Position numbers and translations under genes: made by a program. DNA of 64,000 nucleotides from Amoebidium appalachense (taxonomy: Eukaryota > Ichthyosporea): NCBI GenBank assembly GCA_963693365.1, contig CAVNZM010000003.1:10230001-10294000 (forward strand), written 5' to 3'. Of the stretch, positions 50,466 to 61,969 are shown piece by piece (the first letter of the stretch is position 1; each line of letters opens with the position of its first letter). The notes below the pieces were generated by a model. That model was not told where the DNA came from. It was given only the letters and a program-made list of their open reading frames with translations, and ran no database searches.

Positions 50466-50501
<36 letters not shown>

Positions 50502-51182
50502 CCCCCCCCCCCCCCCCCCCCCTCTCCCCCACCCCCCTGCCTCTCTTCTTTTTCTTTTGCTCTTTCTCTGTGTGCCCTCCTCTCCCTTTCAGTCCCCTGC
50601 TCTCCCTCTGTCTGTGTGTAAGCTCACACGTGCGCTTGCAAGGTGTGTGGTCGCGGCACGTACACTTGTGTGGTGACTTGTGTCAGGGAGGGGGGGGGGA
50701 TTTGAAGGTTGGAGTGAAAGGCATTCCACGAGGACAGTGTGGTTGGATGTCAGCATGTGCGTGTGTGGATGGGTCTCTGTGTGTGTGTGTGTGTGTTTTC
50801 GTTTTGAATGTGCACACGCATACACACATACGCAAATACACATGCTCACATGTACATACTTGTATGTAGGATGTATTCGTTTGTATACGATTGGATGGAA
50901 GAGGTATGCAACCAAGGTGAGCATTTAGTTTTTCGGGTGATCTTGTTTGGTCAAGCTCGATATCGCAATAATTTAACCAGCAAAACATTGAAACTGACCT
51001 CTTTCGATCACATTTTATAGCGCACGGAGATTGTTGGCGGTGGTCGGGAGCCGACGGAGGCCGAGGCCACCTATGAGGACAGCGAGGAGGAGGAGGAGGA
51101 TGAGGAGATTGCGGAGGTGCAGAAGAAGATGAAGGTGGGTGGGTGTGGGTGTGTGTGGGGGGGGGGGGGAGGAGGGAAGAGG

Positions 51183-51217
<35 letters not shown>

Positions 51218-54200
51218 GGGTGTGTGTGGGGGGGGGGGGGGGGGTGGGTGGGTAGTGGGGAGGGTGTGTGATTTTTTTTTTTTGGGGGGGGGGGGAGGCT
51301 CTGCATAAAAGCTTGGGGTGGTGTGCGTGGAGGGGAGGACACATGTATTTGTGTCTCTTTGGGATGAAGAACTTCGCTCTCTCTCTGTGTGTGTTAGTTT
51401 GTGTGTGGAGGTGATCTGTCCCTGTGCATGGTTCGGGAGTGGCGGTAACAGAACAGAAGGGCCTTTCTTTTTCTTTTTGGTATCTTTCGGTTTTTTCCCC
51501 TTGTGTTTTGTGGTTGGGGGGGGTAGGGGGGGGTAGAAGATTGGCTTCCAATTTGCCTGTGTTTCAGCATGGTGATACGATGGAATTCAGTCTTTGATTG
51601 GCTACTGACTGTGCCCCCACATTCTATGATCACAGGAGGAGCTCAAGCTCAAGAACGCCAATGCTGGTATGCTCCTTACCCCCCCCCCCCCCCCCCCCCC
51701 CTTCCTGCCCCCTCTCTCCCCCTCCCCCTTTCCCCCGCCCCCTTTCCACCATATTGCAACCTCAACCCCCGGCCTTTCCCACTGCTATTGCTTGTGAATG
51801 TGATGGCATCAGTAACCCTGCTCGTGTGTGATTAAGACGGTTGATCCACCGATGTAAAAGTGATGGGGTTTTGCAGTATCTGTGGTTGATTTTTGTCGAG
51901 TTTCGTTGACGTGGTGAATTCGTCGAAACTCGGGTGCTGTGGCTCTGCTATTGTGCACAATTTTATGCGTGCTCTCCAATCTGTGCATTTTGTTGCCCGT
52001 CATAAATACATGTGCATTTGTGTTTGTGGGGATCGACACTACAAAAAGTTGTGGGGGTGGGGGTTTATGCTGATTTTTTATTTTCATTTACAGCGTCAGT
52101 CAAAGGTATCCCGGGCTTCTAGTAGATTTGTAGATTTTGGGGAGGGTGTTGGAATCCATACCTCAAAAATTTGTATTGCGTGGGGGTTTTATACTGACTG
52201 TTGTTGAATTTTTGTTACAGCGCCAGTCCAGGGTATCCCAGACTTCTGGCTGACGGCCATGCAGAACCACGAGGCCATTCAGGCCCTGATCCAGGAACAC
52301 GATGTTCCAATTCTCAGCTCACTCAAGGATGTGCGGCTGGTGTACCTGGAGGGTGAACAGCAGGTGTGTGTGTGTGCGTGTATGTGTGTGTGTTTGGGGG
52401 GGGGGGGGGGGGGGGGGGGGGGCGTAGGTGGGTATAGTAGGTGTGTGTGTGCGTGCGTGTACGCGTGCTCGAGTGCGGGTGCCTGAGCCTGTCTGTGTGT
52501 GATTTTCCCTGTGCCTCTGTGTGTGTATACTTGCATGTGGTGTGTGTGTACGTGTGCCCTTGTATGTGTGTGGCTGTGCACATACGTCTATGTGTGAGTG
52601 CCGGTGTATGTGTGTGCGTGTACCTATGGTGGGTGAATTAGGGTGTGGCTGGGTGGGCGAGGGGGGGAGGAAGGGGGGGGGGGGGTGGGGGGGGTGAGAA
52701 ATGGTTGGAGTGCTGGGGGGGGGGGGGGTCCTGTACACTCGTATGTTTGTGAGGATGTAAAGACGCGCATGTGTTTGTGTACTCGTCTGAACCTGTGCAT
52801 GGGCCGGTTTACATGCATTGTATGTGTCCGTGTGTGTGCACACACGTGTCCGTATGTGTGTACACACACGCCGCCCGTGTGTGCATGTTCACAGTTGTGT
52901 CCTTCTTGGTGTACGGGTGTACGTAGGTGTCGTGTGTGTACGGTGTGCTTGTGTGTGTCTGCGTGTGCAGGTAGCTAGTTGAAGGTGTAGAATGTGTCAG
53001 TGCGCTTGTGCGTGTGTACGTGTGGGAGCTGTTTCTGCTTAGTTTCCACCCGTGTCCGTTTTTGCCACGATTTTCTAACACTGTTTCTTTCTGTGTACAG
53101 GGGTTCACTCTTGAGTTTGAGTTTGATGCCAACGAATACTTCAGCAACACGGTGCTGACCAAGACATATTTTGTGGATGAGAACGACGAGTACTGCAAGC
53201 TCGAGGGGTACGTGTGTGTGGGTGTATGGGTGTTTTTTTTCTTTTTTTCTTTTTTTTTTTTTTTTTGTGGGGGGGGGGGGGGGGGGGGGGGGGGTAATAT
53301 GTGTGTGTTTGGTGTGTGTGCGCGTGCCTGCACGTGCGTGCGTGCGTGCGTGTGGGTGTGCATGGCGGGGGGAGGGAGGGGCGAAGGGGGGTTGTGCGTG
53401 TGGGTGTTGCGTGTGGGTGGCTGGGTGCGTTGATTGTGTGAGTGGGTGTTGGTGGCTTTGTTAGTTTGTGTGTATGTATGTGTGCACGAGGGTTGCTTGT
53501 GCGAGGTGTTGGTCGTGGTCGTAGTGGTGGTGTGGGTGCGGTGGATGTCTTTTTTTCTGGGGGGGGGGGGGGGGGGGAGAGTTGTTGAGTGTGCGCGTGT
53601 GCATTCCTATTTGGAGGACGAGAGGGAAAGGGGGAGAATGTGTTGGGTTGGGATTGACTTGGAGGAGAGAGGAGGGGTGTGTATGTGTGTGTGTGTTTTT
53701 TTTTTTTTTTTTTTTTTTGGGGAGGGGGGGGGGGGGGGGGGGGGGGGAGTGAGGGACCAAAAGGGCTCTGCTTCGGCACATCAATACAGCTTCCGGTATT
53801 GGTACGGGATATGGTAAGGGAACGAAGTGAACGATTCAATGGAATAACATCCCAATAACTATTTACCATTAGCGGAACAACATTCCACCAGCTAGCCATC
53901 TATCCAATCACCCCCCCTCTCAGGTTCGCCATCCAATGGAATAACATGCCAATAACTAATTACCATTAGCAGAACAACATACCACCAGCTAACCATCTAT
54001 CCATTCACACACCTTCAGGTGTGCTATCCAATGGAACGGCGACAAGGACGTGACGGTGCAGAAGACCAAGAAGAAGCAGCGCCATAAGAGCTCGGGCCAG
54101 GTGCGCACCACCACCAAGATCGAGCCCAGGGAGTCTTTCTTCAGATTCTTTGCCCCCCCTCAGATCCCAGATGACGATGCAGAGGAGGAGCTGGATGAGG

Positions 54201-54452
54201 AGGTACGTGTGTGGTTTGGGGGGGGGGGGGGGGTGGATGGGAGGGGGGGGGGGGGTGGAGGGAGTGGTTGGGGAGATGGGTGGGAGTGAGGAGTTGGGGT
54301 GGGGTGAAAGGGGGGGGGGGGTCGGTGGGTGGGGGGGGGTTCGTTTATTTTCATGTAAATGCATGTGTGTGTGTGGGGGGGGGGGGGGGGTGGTTATGTG
54401 AGTGAGTGCTATGCATGTCTGCAGCCGCCCCCTCTGCATGATATGCCCCCCT

Positions 54453-54483
<31 letters not shown>

Positions 54484-54840
54484 TATTCGGCACTTCCCAT
54501 GTTGGCATATTCGTTGTGGATGCTTTGAGATGTGCATCGTGTTGTCCATCATGAATGTGCCCTTCGTACTTTCTGAGGCTTTCTCCTCTTCCCCCCTTTC
54601 CCTCTCCCCCCGGCATCCCCTCACCCGATTTCCAGGTGCCACTAGTTCTTGTTATCTTTCTATACACAAAAACACACCTACTCACACACACGCGCGCGCA
54701 CACTCACACACACGTACAGGCGCAGCAGCAGCTGTCCCTCGACATTGAGGCCGGAGAGGCTCTGAAGGAGGAGATCATTCCCCATGCTGTCCTCTGGTTC
54801 ACCGGCGAGGCCAACGATGTATGTTTATCCCTCGCTCCCC

Positions 54841-54874
<34 letters not shown>

Positions 54875-56171
54875 CTCTTCTCCACTCCGCTTTCCTGTGG
54901 CCTGCTTGCAGAAGTAACAATGCTCGTCTCTGATCAAGACTGGTGACCTTGCAACACATTCCAACAATCCCCCCTCCCCCCCCCCCCCCCCCCCCCCCCG
55001 CCCCTCCCCTCCGCGCCCGGCCGCCCGCCCTTTCCTCCTTCAATTGTTCTTCCTTTCCAGTCTACCTCTTCTTATTTGCTTTCCGATGGGATACTTTTCT
55101 AACCCCCCCCCCCCCCCCCCCCCTCGGTTCTTCTCTCCCTCCCCTCCCCTTCCCTGCTCCTGCCTAACCAAGACGCACACGCACATCCACACGTACAGGC
55201 ACACGTATAGTTTTCTCATTCCTGTCACCTCTTTCTCCTCAGGATTATGAGCCGGATGATGATGAGTACGATGACGACGAGGAGTACGAGGAGGATGAGG
55301 ACGAGGATGACGTACGTGTGTGTGTGTGCATGTGTGTGTGTGTGTGTGTCATCTGTCTCTGTGGTTTGATCTATCGTGTCCCCACCCCCTTCCTCCTCCA
55401 CCCCCGTGTGTGTGTGTTGAGTATGAAACTGTCTCTGTCGTTTGAATTATGCCCCCCTCCCCCCCTTCACCCCGTGTTTGTGTGTTTTATGACTACTGTC
55501 CATTCGTTGGAACTCTCCCCCCTCCCCTCCCCTCCCCTCCCCTCCCCTCCCCCCTCTCCCCCCTGTGTGTGTGGTTTCACTGGTGGATCTCTCTGTCACT
55601 CATCTATTGTTGCCGTGGAAGTGGATCTAGGCCTGAAACAGGTTAGATTGTCACAGGAGGACAGGTGAATGGGTTTGTCGTTTACGTTCGTGCGTGTGTG
55701 CGTGGTGTGTCTTGTGTGGGTGGATCTCCCCCCCCCCCCCCCCCCCCCCCCCCTTCCCCCCCTCTCTCTCTGTGTGTGTGTATGTATCTGTGTGTCTTTG
55801 TGGAGGCAAAGTTATAATAGCGGGGCTGTGCCTATCAACCCCCCCCCCCCCCCCCTCTCCCTCCCGGGTACTGGCAAGGTGCTAGTGCACACCAAATATG
55901 GTAATTGTTACTGACTTCTGATTGGCAGGATGACGATGAGGATGAGGAGAAGGACCCCAACTTCGACCCTACCAAGGTATACCTGCTCTCCGTGCCTGTG
56001 CTCTTTATTCCGAGGCTTTTGTTTCACCGTCCGTTTTTCTTCTTTCCTTTCGTTCTTTTCTTTCTTTTTTTCGCCCCTGTCACATGCTCCTTTCTCGCTC
56101 TGCTCTCCCCCTTGCCCTCTCCCTCTCCCTCCCACATTCCCTCGTACCCTTTCTCCCCCCCCCCCCCCCCC

Positions 56172-56224
<53 letters not shown>

Positions 56225-56275
56225 CCTCCCCCCCCACCCCCACCCCCCCTCTCTCCCTTTCTCCCCCCCCCCCCT

Positions 56276-56306
<31 letters not shown>

Positions 56307-56516
56307 AAAAAAAAAAAGAAGAAGAAGAAGAAGAAAAGTCATGTCAGCAGATGTGTCTCCAGCGTATGCATACACGCTGCTAATGCACACAACCACGTGG
56401 CCGCACACAGGCAGCATGATGCAATGACACACACACACACAGGCAAGGACACTGAGACACCTTGCTCGCTTTCTACGCAGAAACCCGAGACCCCGGCTGA
56501 GTGCAAACAGCAGTAG
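49031..56516 (+). CDS. NAP1L1: Nucleosome assembly protein 1 (NAP1-like histone chaperone), 12 exons
   Basis: Exons 49031-49096, 49604-49699, 50275-50367, 51021-51134, 51636-51666, 52221-52363, 53101-53207, 54019-54202, 54720-54818, 55243-55311, 55929-55976 and 56481-56516 join in phase to 361 residues. NAP1 dimers bind H2A-H2B (and H3-H4) and shuttle and deposit histones. Visible family marks: long N-terminal dimerisation helix (exons 2-3), an acidic run after TEAEATYEDS, GIPDFWLTAMQNH (138-150), LEFEFDANEYFSNTVLTKTY, a nuclear-signal-like KKKQRHK (234-240), SFFRFFAPP (256-264), HAVLWFTGEA, a DDDEDE-rich tail, and C-terminal CKQQ, the farnesylation-type CaaX box also found in animal NAP1L1. 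The symbol follows the animal orthologue and is by similarity. Four introns (the 5'-UTR intron and introns 2, 5 and 7) carry tandemly duplicated 3' splice regions. Confidence 0.95.
50147..50300 (+). repeat. 64-bp tandem triplication of the NAP1 exon 3 splice junction
   Basis: Three copies start exactly 64 bp apart (50147, 50211, 50275). Each has ACTGCAG or ATGCAG plus AAAGAGCACCAC. The first two continue AGCTCGAATTG-GTGAGC, giving 24-nt micro-exons with both splice sites. Copy 1 reads KEHHKLEL in frame, copy 2 has TAG in the middle, and the third is the true exon KEHHALELQF. Confidence 0.9.
51893..52022 (+). repeat. R1-related copy, NAP1 intron 5
   Basis: GTCGAGTTTCGTTGACG and GTCGAAACTCGGGTGCTGTG match the sequence just upstream of R1 copy 2 (about 23430-23476), and CTCTGCTATTGTGCAC, CTGTGCATTTTGTTGCCCG follow the R1 order. 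This links the element to both large genes. Confidence 0.6.
52040..52250 (+). repeat. ~127-bp tandem duplication of the NAP1 exon 6 acceptor
   Basis: Decoy acceptor TTTACAG/CGTCAGTCAAAGGTATCC at 52094 and the true one TTACAG/CGCCAGTCCAGGGTATCC at 52221. The decoy reads ASVKGIPGF then TAG where the real exon has Trp in GIPDFW. Confidence 0.85.
53829..54045 (+). repeat. ~95-bp tandem triplication of the NAP1 exon 8 acceptor
   Basis: CAATGGAATAACAT(C/G)CCAA, TTACCATTAGC(G/A)GAACAACAT, CCACCAGCTA(G/A)CCATCTATCC repeat. Acceptor CTCTCAG at 53923 starts a decoy reading FAIQWNNMPITNY; the true acceptor CTTCAG at 54018 starts CAIQWNGD. The most 5' copy (about 53829) has lost the acceptor. Confidence 0.88.
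54203..54719 (+). other. NAP1 intron 8 with terminal inverted repeats
   Basis: The intron begins GTACGTGTGTG and ends CACACACGTAC-AG; the 11-mers are perfect reverse complements. Poly-G fills the left part and poly-C (54452-54483) the right, adding further complementarity. A degenerate R1-like piece lies at 54500-54590 (GTGCATCGTGTTGTCC, CCCTTCGTACTTTCTGAGG). Confidence 0.8.
55320..55620 (+). repeat. Diverged ~80-bp tandem repeats, NAP1 intron 10
   Basis: Three or four units built on GTGTGTGTG, TGTCTCTGT(G/C)(G/T)TTTGA and a following C-rich stretch (about 55320, 55405, 55478, 55563). They are intron-internal and do not include a splice site. Confidence 0.6.
56160..56335. repeat. Poly-C, (CT)n and A/GAA tracts, NAP1 intron 11
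   Basis: Poly-C 56155-56182, CT repeat 56183-56222, C-rich to 56306, then A and AAG repeats. Open frames are artefacts. Confidence 0.9.
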
Positions 56517-57814
56517 AATGGCTACCGCTCTGCCGCCTTGGGTGTTTGCAAATGTCACAAAAGTTATTCTTTGTATATCTCTTTGCCGCAGTCTTGCATA
56601 CTGCGTTTCTCATGCTTTCAAATTAATTTGATTGATATGATAATAAGAAATTTAGCCTACACAGTGACGGTGTGTTGGGTAGAAAGCTGAATGATGGATT
56701 TTAGGCATGCAGTCGCTTATGCATCGCAAAAGGAATTCATACAAACGGCCGGCACCTATTTATGTACATTTTTGGGAGAAATTTGGGGATTTGAAAGGTG
56801 TTGAATTTTGTCTTTGTTTTTTTTGTTTTTATGATGTAGCTATCGGGTAGAACGAGAATACACTATCATAATGTGGGTGGTAGTGCGCAGATAGCCATCG
56901 TTTAGGTGCTTTGTATGTAACAGTAGTATTCGTAAATGAAAGTATGTGCTCTGTGAGCAAGAAATTCGACTAGACTCGTGAAACACCTTTCCCCAGTCCT
57001 CGGTCCCCTCCCTCTCTGCATTTCTGCGTAAGCACTCGATGCTGTGGAGCGAAACTCACTTCTAAAGATGCAGGTGCACACCCATTGCATACCCACCCAC
57101 ACGCACACGCACACATGTGCATGGTTGATTGGGAAAGCGTTTGTTACACACAGCATTTTCGGCGTCACCCCCCCTTTTCCGCGGCTTTGTTTCAAGCAGC
57201 TTTTCCAAGTGTCAACTCCACTGGCACGGCTCTAACCCCGTGACTTGGCTTTATATATGGCGTAGCCCAGAATCAGATCACGTTTCTGCACTTTCATTGG
57301 CTCGGGCATATAATATTACGCTATTGTGATTGGTTGACAGAATGTGGACGTTTTGATTGGCCAAGCCAACACCCAGAAAAATCTTCGAGCGTGTTCCATT
57401 TCTCGCGAGTCGTTCCACCTCGGGCTCACGCGAACAAGTGGCGTTTTGACCGTGACTTACCTCGTGGGTGTATAAAGGGAACACGTCGTACGGTGTGCGC
57501 GGCAGGATTCACTGTGAAAAAAATAGGACATAGGAAGCATGAACATACGAAACACAAGTACAAAGCAGCATTGTTTTATCATCAACACACGACTTCAAGC
57601 TTTGCTGTGCATGACCCAACACTGCTCTTGTGTGTGAGGCTACCGGGTTCCTAAGAACATCTTTTGCCACTCTGCACGAACTTGGTGTTTGAGGTGCCTT
57701 AAAGTTGGTTTTTTTTTTCCAAGTACCCAAACCTCGCAAAACGCCAAAACAGAGAGCCGCCTTGCCCGGTTTTCCGAAGCTAAAGAGAGAGAAAGAGTGC
57801 AACAACATTTCGCC
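56517..57814. other. NAP1 3' flank and promoter of the small membrane-protein gene
   Basis: Unique-looking sequence. CCAAT boxes in ATTGG orientation at about 57329 and 57355, and TATAAAG at 57471-57477, lie upstream of the ATG at 57815. A transcription start near 57500 with a ~300-base leader is inferred. Confidence 0.5.
57471..57477 (+). promoter_or_regulatory. TATA box
   Basis: TATAAAG preceded by two ATTGG (inverted CCAAT) boxes within about 150 bp, upstream of the small membrane-protein gene. Confidence 0.45.
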
Positions 57815-58171
57815 ATGGCTACCGTGAACTACGAAGGTGAGCTTTCCCAAGGTGAACAGCGCACGCGCAAACGCCAGTGGATATATTTTGGCCCCATTCT
57901 TGCTGCACCTATCACACACATTTGCGTAAGTCTTCTTCGCCATGCAAAGACCCAGCGGCAGAAAAACATGCTCATTGGTTTCGGGATTGTTGGCGCCACT
58001 GCTGCGACGATTGGGATGAGGTTGTATCTGATGAAGCATGCCGGGTATGCGAGCAGTGGGGTTATCCATGATGATGGGAGAGTTTTGAAGGTGACGGAGG
58101 CGGAGGCGGAGAGGGTTAGAAACCCGGCGATAATCGAGGTACTGAAACATGCGCTTAAGGGCGCATTGTAG
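57815..58171 (+). CDS. Small two-helix membrane protein of unknown function, 118 residues
   Basis: Intronless. Start chosen at the ATG in CGCCATGGCT (good context), although the frame stays open upstream to 57689, where the residues look like untranslated leader. The protein is MATVNYEGEL..., a basic RTRKRQ stretch (about 16-21), a hydrophobic segment WIYFGPILAAPITHICVSLL (22-41), a basic loop (RHAKTQRQK), a second hydrophobic segment NMLIGFGIVGATAATIGMRL (51-70), then a soluble tail with DDGRVLKVTEAEAERVRNP. Two transmembrane helices with both termini on the same side are inferred. No family is recognised; mitochondrial or ER membrane location is possible because of the positively charged flanks. 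Confidence 0.65.
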   Translation: MATVNYEGELSQGEQRTRKRQWIYFGPILAAPITHICVSLLRHAKTQRQKNMLIGFGIVGATAATIGMRLYLMKHAGYASSGVIHDDGRVLKVTEAEAERVRNPAIIEVLKHALKGAL

Positions 58172-59297
58172 GATGATGTGCAAACGGTAGTTGCTGATGT
58201 TGAGGTGATAGATGCTTTTAGAGGTTTCAGTGTTTTTCCTGCTATGGCAAGTGTTCAGGGCTGTTTATAACATCTATGTGGCTGGGCGAGAAAGCAGAAT
58301 GTGTAAAACGTATAACAGTTGTGGGTTACTGAATCTGATGGTGATCAACTGTTCGGGTCCAGTTTGATGCTCTCACATGGTGAAGCAAGCTTGCTTTCTG
58401 ACCCAGAGGTAGTGTGAGGGAGCACGTGAGGGTCTCAGTACACGTGTGTGCATGTGTAATAGCACGGGGGGAGGGTGTGTGTGTGTGTGGGAAGGGGGGG
58501 GGGGGGGGGAAGGGGGGATTTGGAGTTGGATGCCGTGCCGAGATATCGATAGAAGTTCAGGGGTGGTGATTGATCGAATACTACATAGTGTAGGTTGAGT
58601 ATCTACGTAAGGGGAGCAAAGAAGAGTTGGTGTATCATACAGGCCCGGGTGCCCAGCTTAATACTAGCTGGTGGGATTATGTTAATAGATGTGTGATAGT
58701 TCGAGAAATCTGTGCACACTCGCGGGGGAGCAGATATATTCATTTCCCACTTGCGGAGGAGCCGGGGGGGGGGGGGGGGGGGGGTAGCTTGATTTGGCGT
58801 TCTGCGAGTGGCTTCTGTTGTTTCTCTTTTACTTAAAGATATTTAATTTGATTGTGTCACCCGGTTATTGAATGTATGCGTGCCTGTACTAGTGTGTGCC
58901 TATGTACGAAAATATTTTTAAAATGGCAAATTGAATGGTTGAAGTATGTATGGAAACCAGCAGAAGCTGTGTGCTGTTCATAGCAGGGCTGGTTACTATT
59001 CGTTAGATAAGGTTGTTTATACACTCTTTGCTCCGATGACATTCTATGGAACAAAAGTGATCCTCAGATCTCTCTACAATCCGATGTGTTCCGGCACGCT
59101 CATATATAGCTGCTAAAGATATCCCCCCCCTCCCCTTTCGCCCCTTCTATCCGAGCTCATTAAACCATCGATAACCCATCCATGTGTGCCTGTCCGTGTT
59201 TGTCCACATGTTGTCTACATTATCAAAGGGATGTGCCTTGTACAAACCAGCTGTTGTGTGGTAATTATATTCAAACTTGGGACCCCCCCCCCCCCCC

Positions 59298-59328
<31 letters not shown>

Positions 59329-59431
59329 TTCTGCTTTCTTTGTGTGCCTAGCAAGTCGGCATCAAAGTGTTCGTCGTGAAAGTGTATTTTCCGTCGTGGC
59401 TCTGTAGTGCAGTCTACGTATATCCCCCCCG

Positions 59432-59464
<33 letters not shown>

Positions 59465-59560
59465 TAACCACCCACACACACACACACACTCACACACACG
59501 TGCGCACGCGCACACTCACACACACATGCACATGCACACACACGCATGTGCACGCCCCCC

Positions 59561-59591
<31 letters not shown>

Positions 59592-59732
59592 AAAAAAAAA
59601 AAAAAAGAAAAAGGTAGCTTTGAATTCGAAAGAACTTTTAGTAATTTAGTAAGTAACTAAGAACATCATGAGCAGTCAGCATGAGATGTACATGTCAATT
59701 TACTAGGGAAGAGCAACAGACTATCCCAACCT

Positions 59733-59764
<32 letters not shown>

Positions 59765-60008
59765 TCCCGGCCACGTGGCATACTGTCTGCACAGATATGG
59801 ATATTTCTAGATTTAATTTATACTTGTGATAGAAAAACCATCGACTCAAGTTCGTGAATATCCAGGCCTAGGCCGTCGGGAGGGATAATCCTGAAGACCA
59901 GAAAGCGATAGATGGAGAGTGAAAGAGGCTCGCAGAGTGAGATACCCAGGAGAGAGAAGGAAGAGGGAGAGTGTGAATAGAGAGAGTGTGTATATGTGTT
60001 TGTGTCAC

Positions 60009-60059
<51 letters not shown>

Positions 60060-60077
60060 ATGTGTACATGTGTGCAG
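58172..60077. other. Low-complexity flank, no gene seen
   Basis: Poly-G (58496-58509; 58766-58784), poly-C (59283-59328; 59427-59463; 59555-59581, followed by an A-tract), poly-C (59734-59763) and TG repeats (60010-60057). The stretch 58620-58765 is open for 47 codons but has no splice support. Confidence 0.6.
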
Positions 60078-60236
60078 CCTGATGTACAAATGAGCTGCAG
60101 TGGCCAGCAGAAGTTGTTGGGAGTAGTGAGTCGTGGCCCAGTGGGCGCCAAAGATGGCATGGGTGGCTCGATCACCATTGGATTGACTTCGTCAGCTGCA
60201 GATCAAAATGGAATGAAAAGGCTGAATGACTCATGA
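60078..60236 (+). other. Possible terminal coding exon
   Basis: Acceptor TGTGTGCAG followed by 52 sense codons (PDVQMSCSGQQKLLGVVSRG..., GGSITIGLTSSAADQNGMKR) and TGA. Composition is non-repetitive and protein-like. It follows a TG tract and no upstream exon was identified, so it may be a genuine last exon or chance. Confidence 0.3.
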
Positions 60237-60524
60237 TCTCAAATTTCTTCGCAATCACGATAGTTAACATGACTTAAGTAAAACTCAGTTTCAAACTTGA
60301 ATGAATAAATTAAGAGTATCACGGTTTTTGTTAAGAGAATCCGGTACTGATCAGGTTAAAAGTACTTCGGATCCCAGATCTTTAGATAGGATCCTGAACT
60401 GAATTTTTGTCATCTTATAAGTTAATGTGCCCCCCTCCCCCTCCCCCCCCCCCCTCCCCCCTCTTCCCCCTCCCTGATTTGGGCGGGGCGTTTTAAGTCA
60501 TGGGGTGGGGAATGTTTAGGGTTG

Positions 60525-60556
60525 GGTTGGGGGGGGGGGGGGGGGGGGAGGGAGAA

Positions 60557-60592
<36 letters not shown>

Positions 60593-60690
60593 GGGGGCAC
60601 GGTATTTTATGTGTTTACGCAATGGTGACATGACGCTGTTTTTTTTTTTTTTTCCCCAGGTTTTCTCCCTCCCCCCCCCCCCCCCCCCCC
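60525..60690. repeat. Poly-G then poly-T and poly-C tracts
   Basis: Nearly continuous G from 60529 to 60596 with few interruptions, T-run at 60640-60653, C-run at 60670-60690. Confidence 0.9.
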
Positions 60691-60807
60691 TCTCCCCTAT
60701 TTTAAGTGGATTTCAAGTTCAACAGGCCTAGGTGGATTACGAGCCAGTGTATTATTAAGGTATGCACTGTATACTTAGGAGACAAGAGAACGACTAAGTT
60801 AAAACTC

Positions 60808-60955
60808 ATAACAAGTGCATTCTAGGATGCTTTCGAACTGTTACACTGTATGACAAAAACACAGTATAAATTTGATTTGGCGACGAGCAGAATTCAACAC
60901 CAAAAAAACTGAAATGTTCATGTTTCCTGCAAATATAGCAGGCACTCGTAAGGAG
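60808..60955 (+). repeat. Dispersed repeat family R3, copy 2
   Basis: AACAAGTGCATTC, GAACTGTTACACTG, GACGAGCAGAATTCAAC, GAAATGTTCATGTTTCC and TAGCAGGCACTCG match the order of 44108-44245. Confidence 0.6.
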
Positions 60956-61384
60956 TGGCACGAATTTCACAAGAACCCTCGCCTTCTGAAAGAAACTCAT
61001 GCATGATATCGGGGTCCCGATTTTTGCACGTGGTTACATATGCATGTGACACTATACATGTGATCCGCATTGTGAACAGGTGCCAGGTGAGAAGGAAAAG
61101 GAGGATGTGATTATTGGGCTTAGTTAAGATGTTTCTGGCAAGCACAAAAACATAAATTATTACGAGATGAGTTTGGACCCAATGTAGTAATATTCTTGGG
61201 AACTTTAATATATGATAGCAGTTTTTGCCTTTCAAGTGGGTCAACGTTTTCGTTTGTTCTTTTCCGGGGGCTTCGTTAGAAGTTGTCAACGAGGCGTGCT
61301 TAGTGGTTTCAATTGGGCATGTTGGTGTTTCCTTGTTTAACGTTCAACTTGGTTTGCCAATATGTTCATTCCAACAGTGTTGTA

Positions 61385-61489
61385 ACAGTACACACACACG
61401 CCACGCACACAGACACACAACGTCCAAACACACACGTGGGCAGTTGCGCGCGCACGCACGCGCGCGCGTACACACTCACATACACACAC

Positions 61490-61548
<59 letters not shown>

Positions 61549-61740
61549 CACACACATACACGCAAGCACGCACGCACCAATGCACGCGCGCGCACAGGCA
61601 TTTAGGCCCGCAGGCCCGCACGCACGCAGGCATACATGCACGCACACACACGAACGCACACACGAACGCACGCACACGCACACGCACGCTCACACACACA
61701 CACAAACACTCACACATTCACATGCGCTCGCTCGCGTGTA
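61385..61740. repeat. CA/CG-rich repeats
   Basis: A (CA)n core at about 61489-61546, flanked by imperfect CACG, GCGC and CGCACGCA repeats that are alternating purine-pyrimidine over long stretches. Confidence 0.9.
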
Positions 61741-61804
61741 GGCAAAATGAAAATTTTATTGGCAAACCGTACGCACACGCACACATACACACAACACACC
61801 ACAT

Positions 61805-61810
61805 GAGAGA

Positions 61811-61906
<96 letters not shown>

Positions 61907-61912
61907 GACTCG
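61805..61912. repeat. (GA)n microsatellite
   Basis: About 100 bp of GA dinucleotides with two GGGA interruptions. Confidence 0.97.
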
Positions 61913-61969
61913 ATCCGGCGGAGAGAGAATCGAATTGCTCAGGATGACAGCAGGGAACTTGGGCCAGCT

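Noticed and set aside
61385-61740. Cys/His-rich small proteins in CA/CG repeats
   Set aside because: Residues derive from alternating CA and CG dinucleotides in several frames on both strands.
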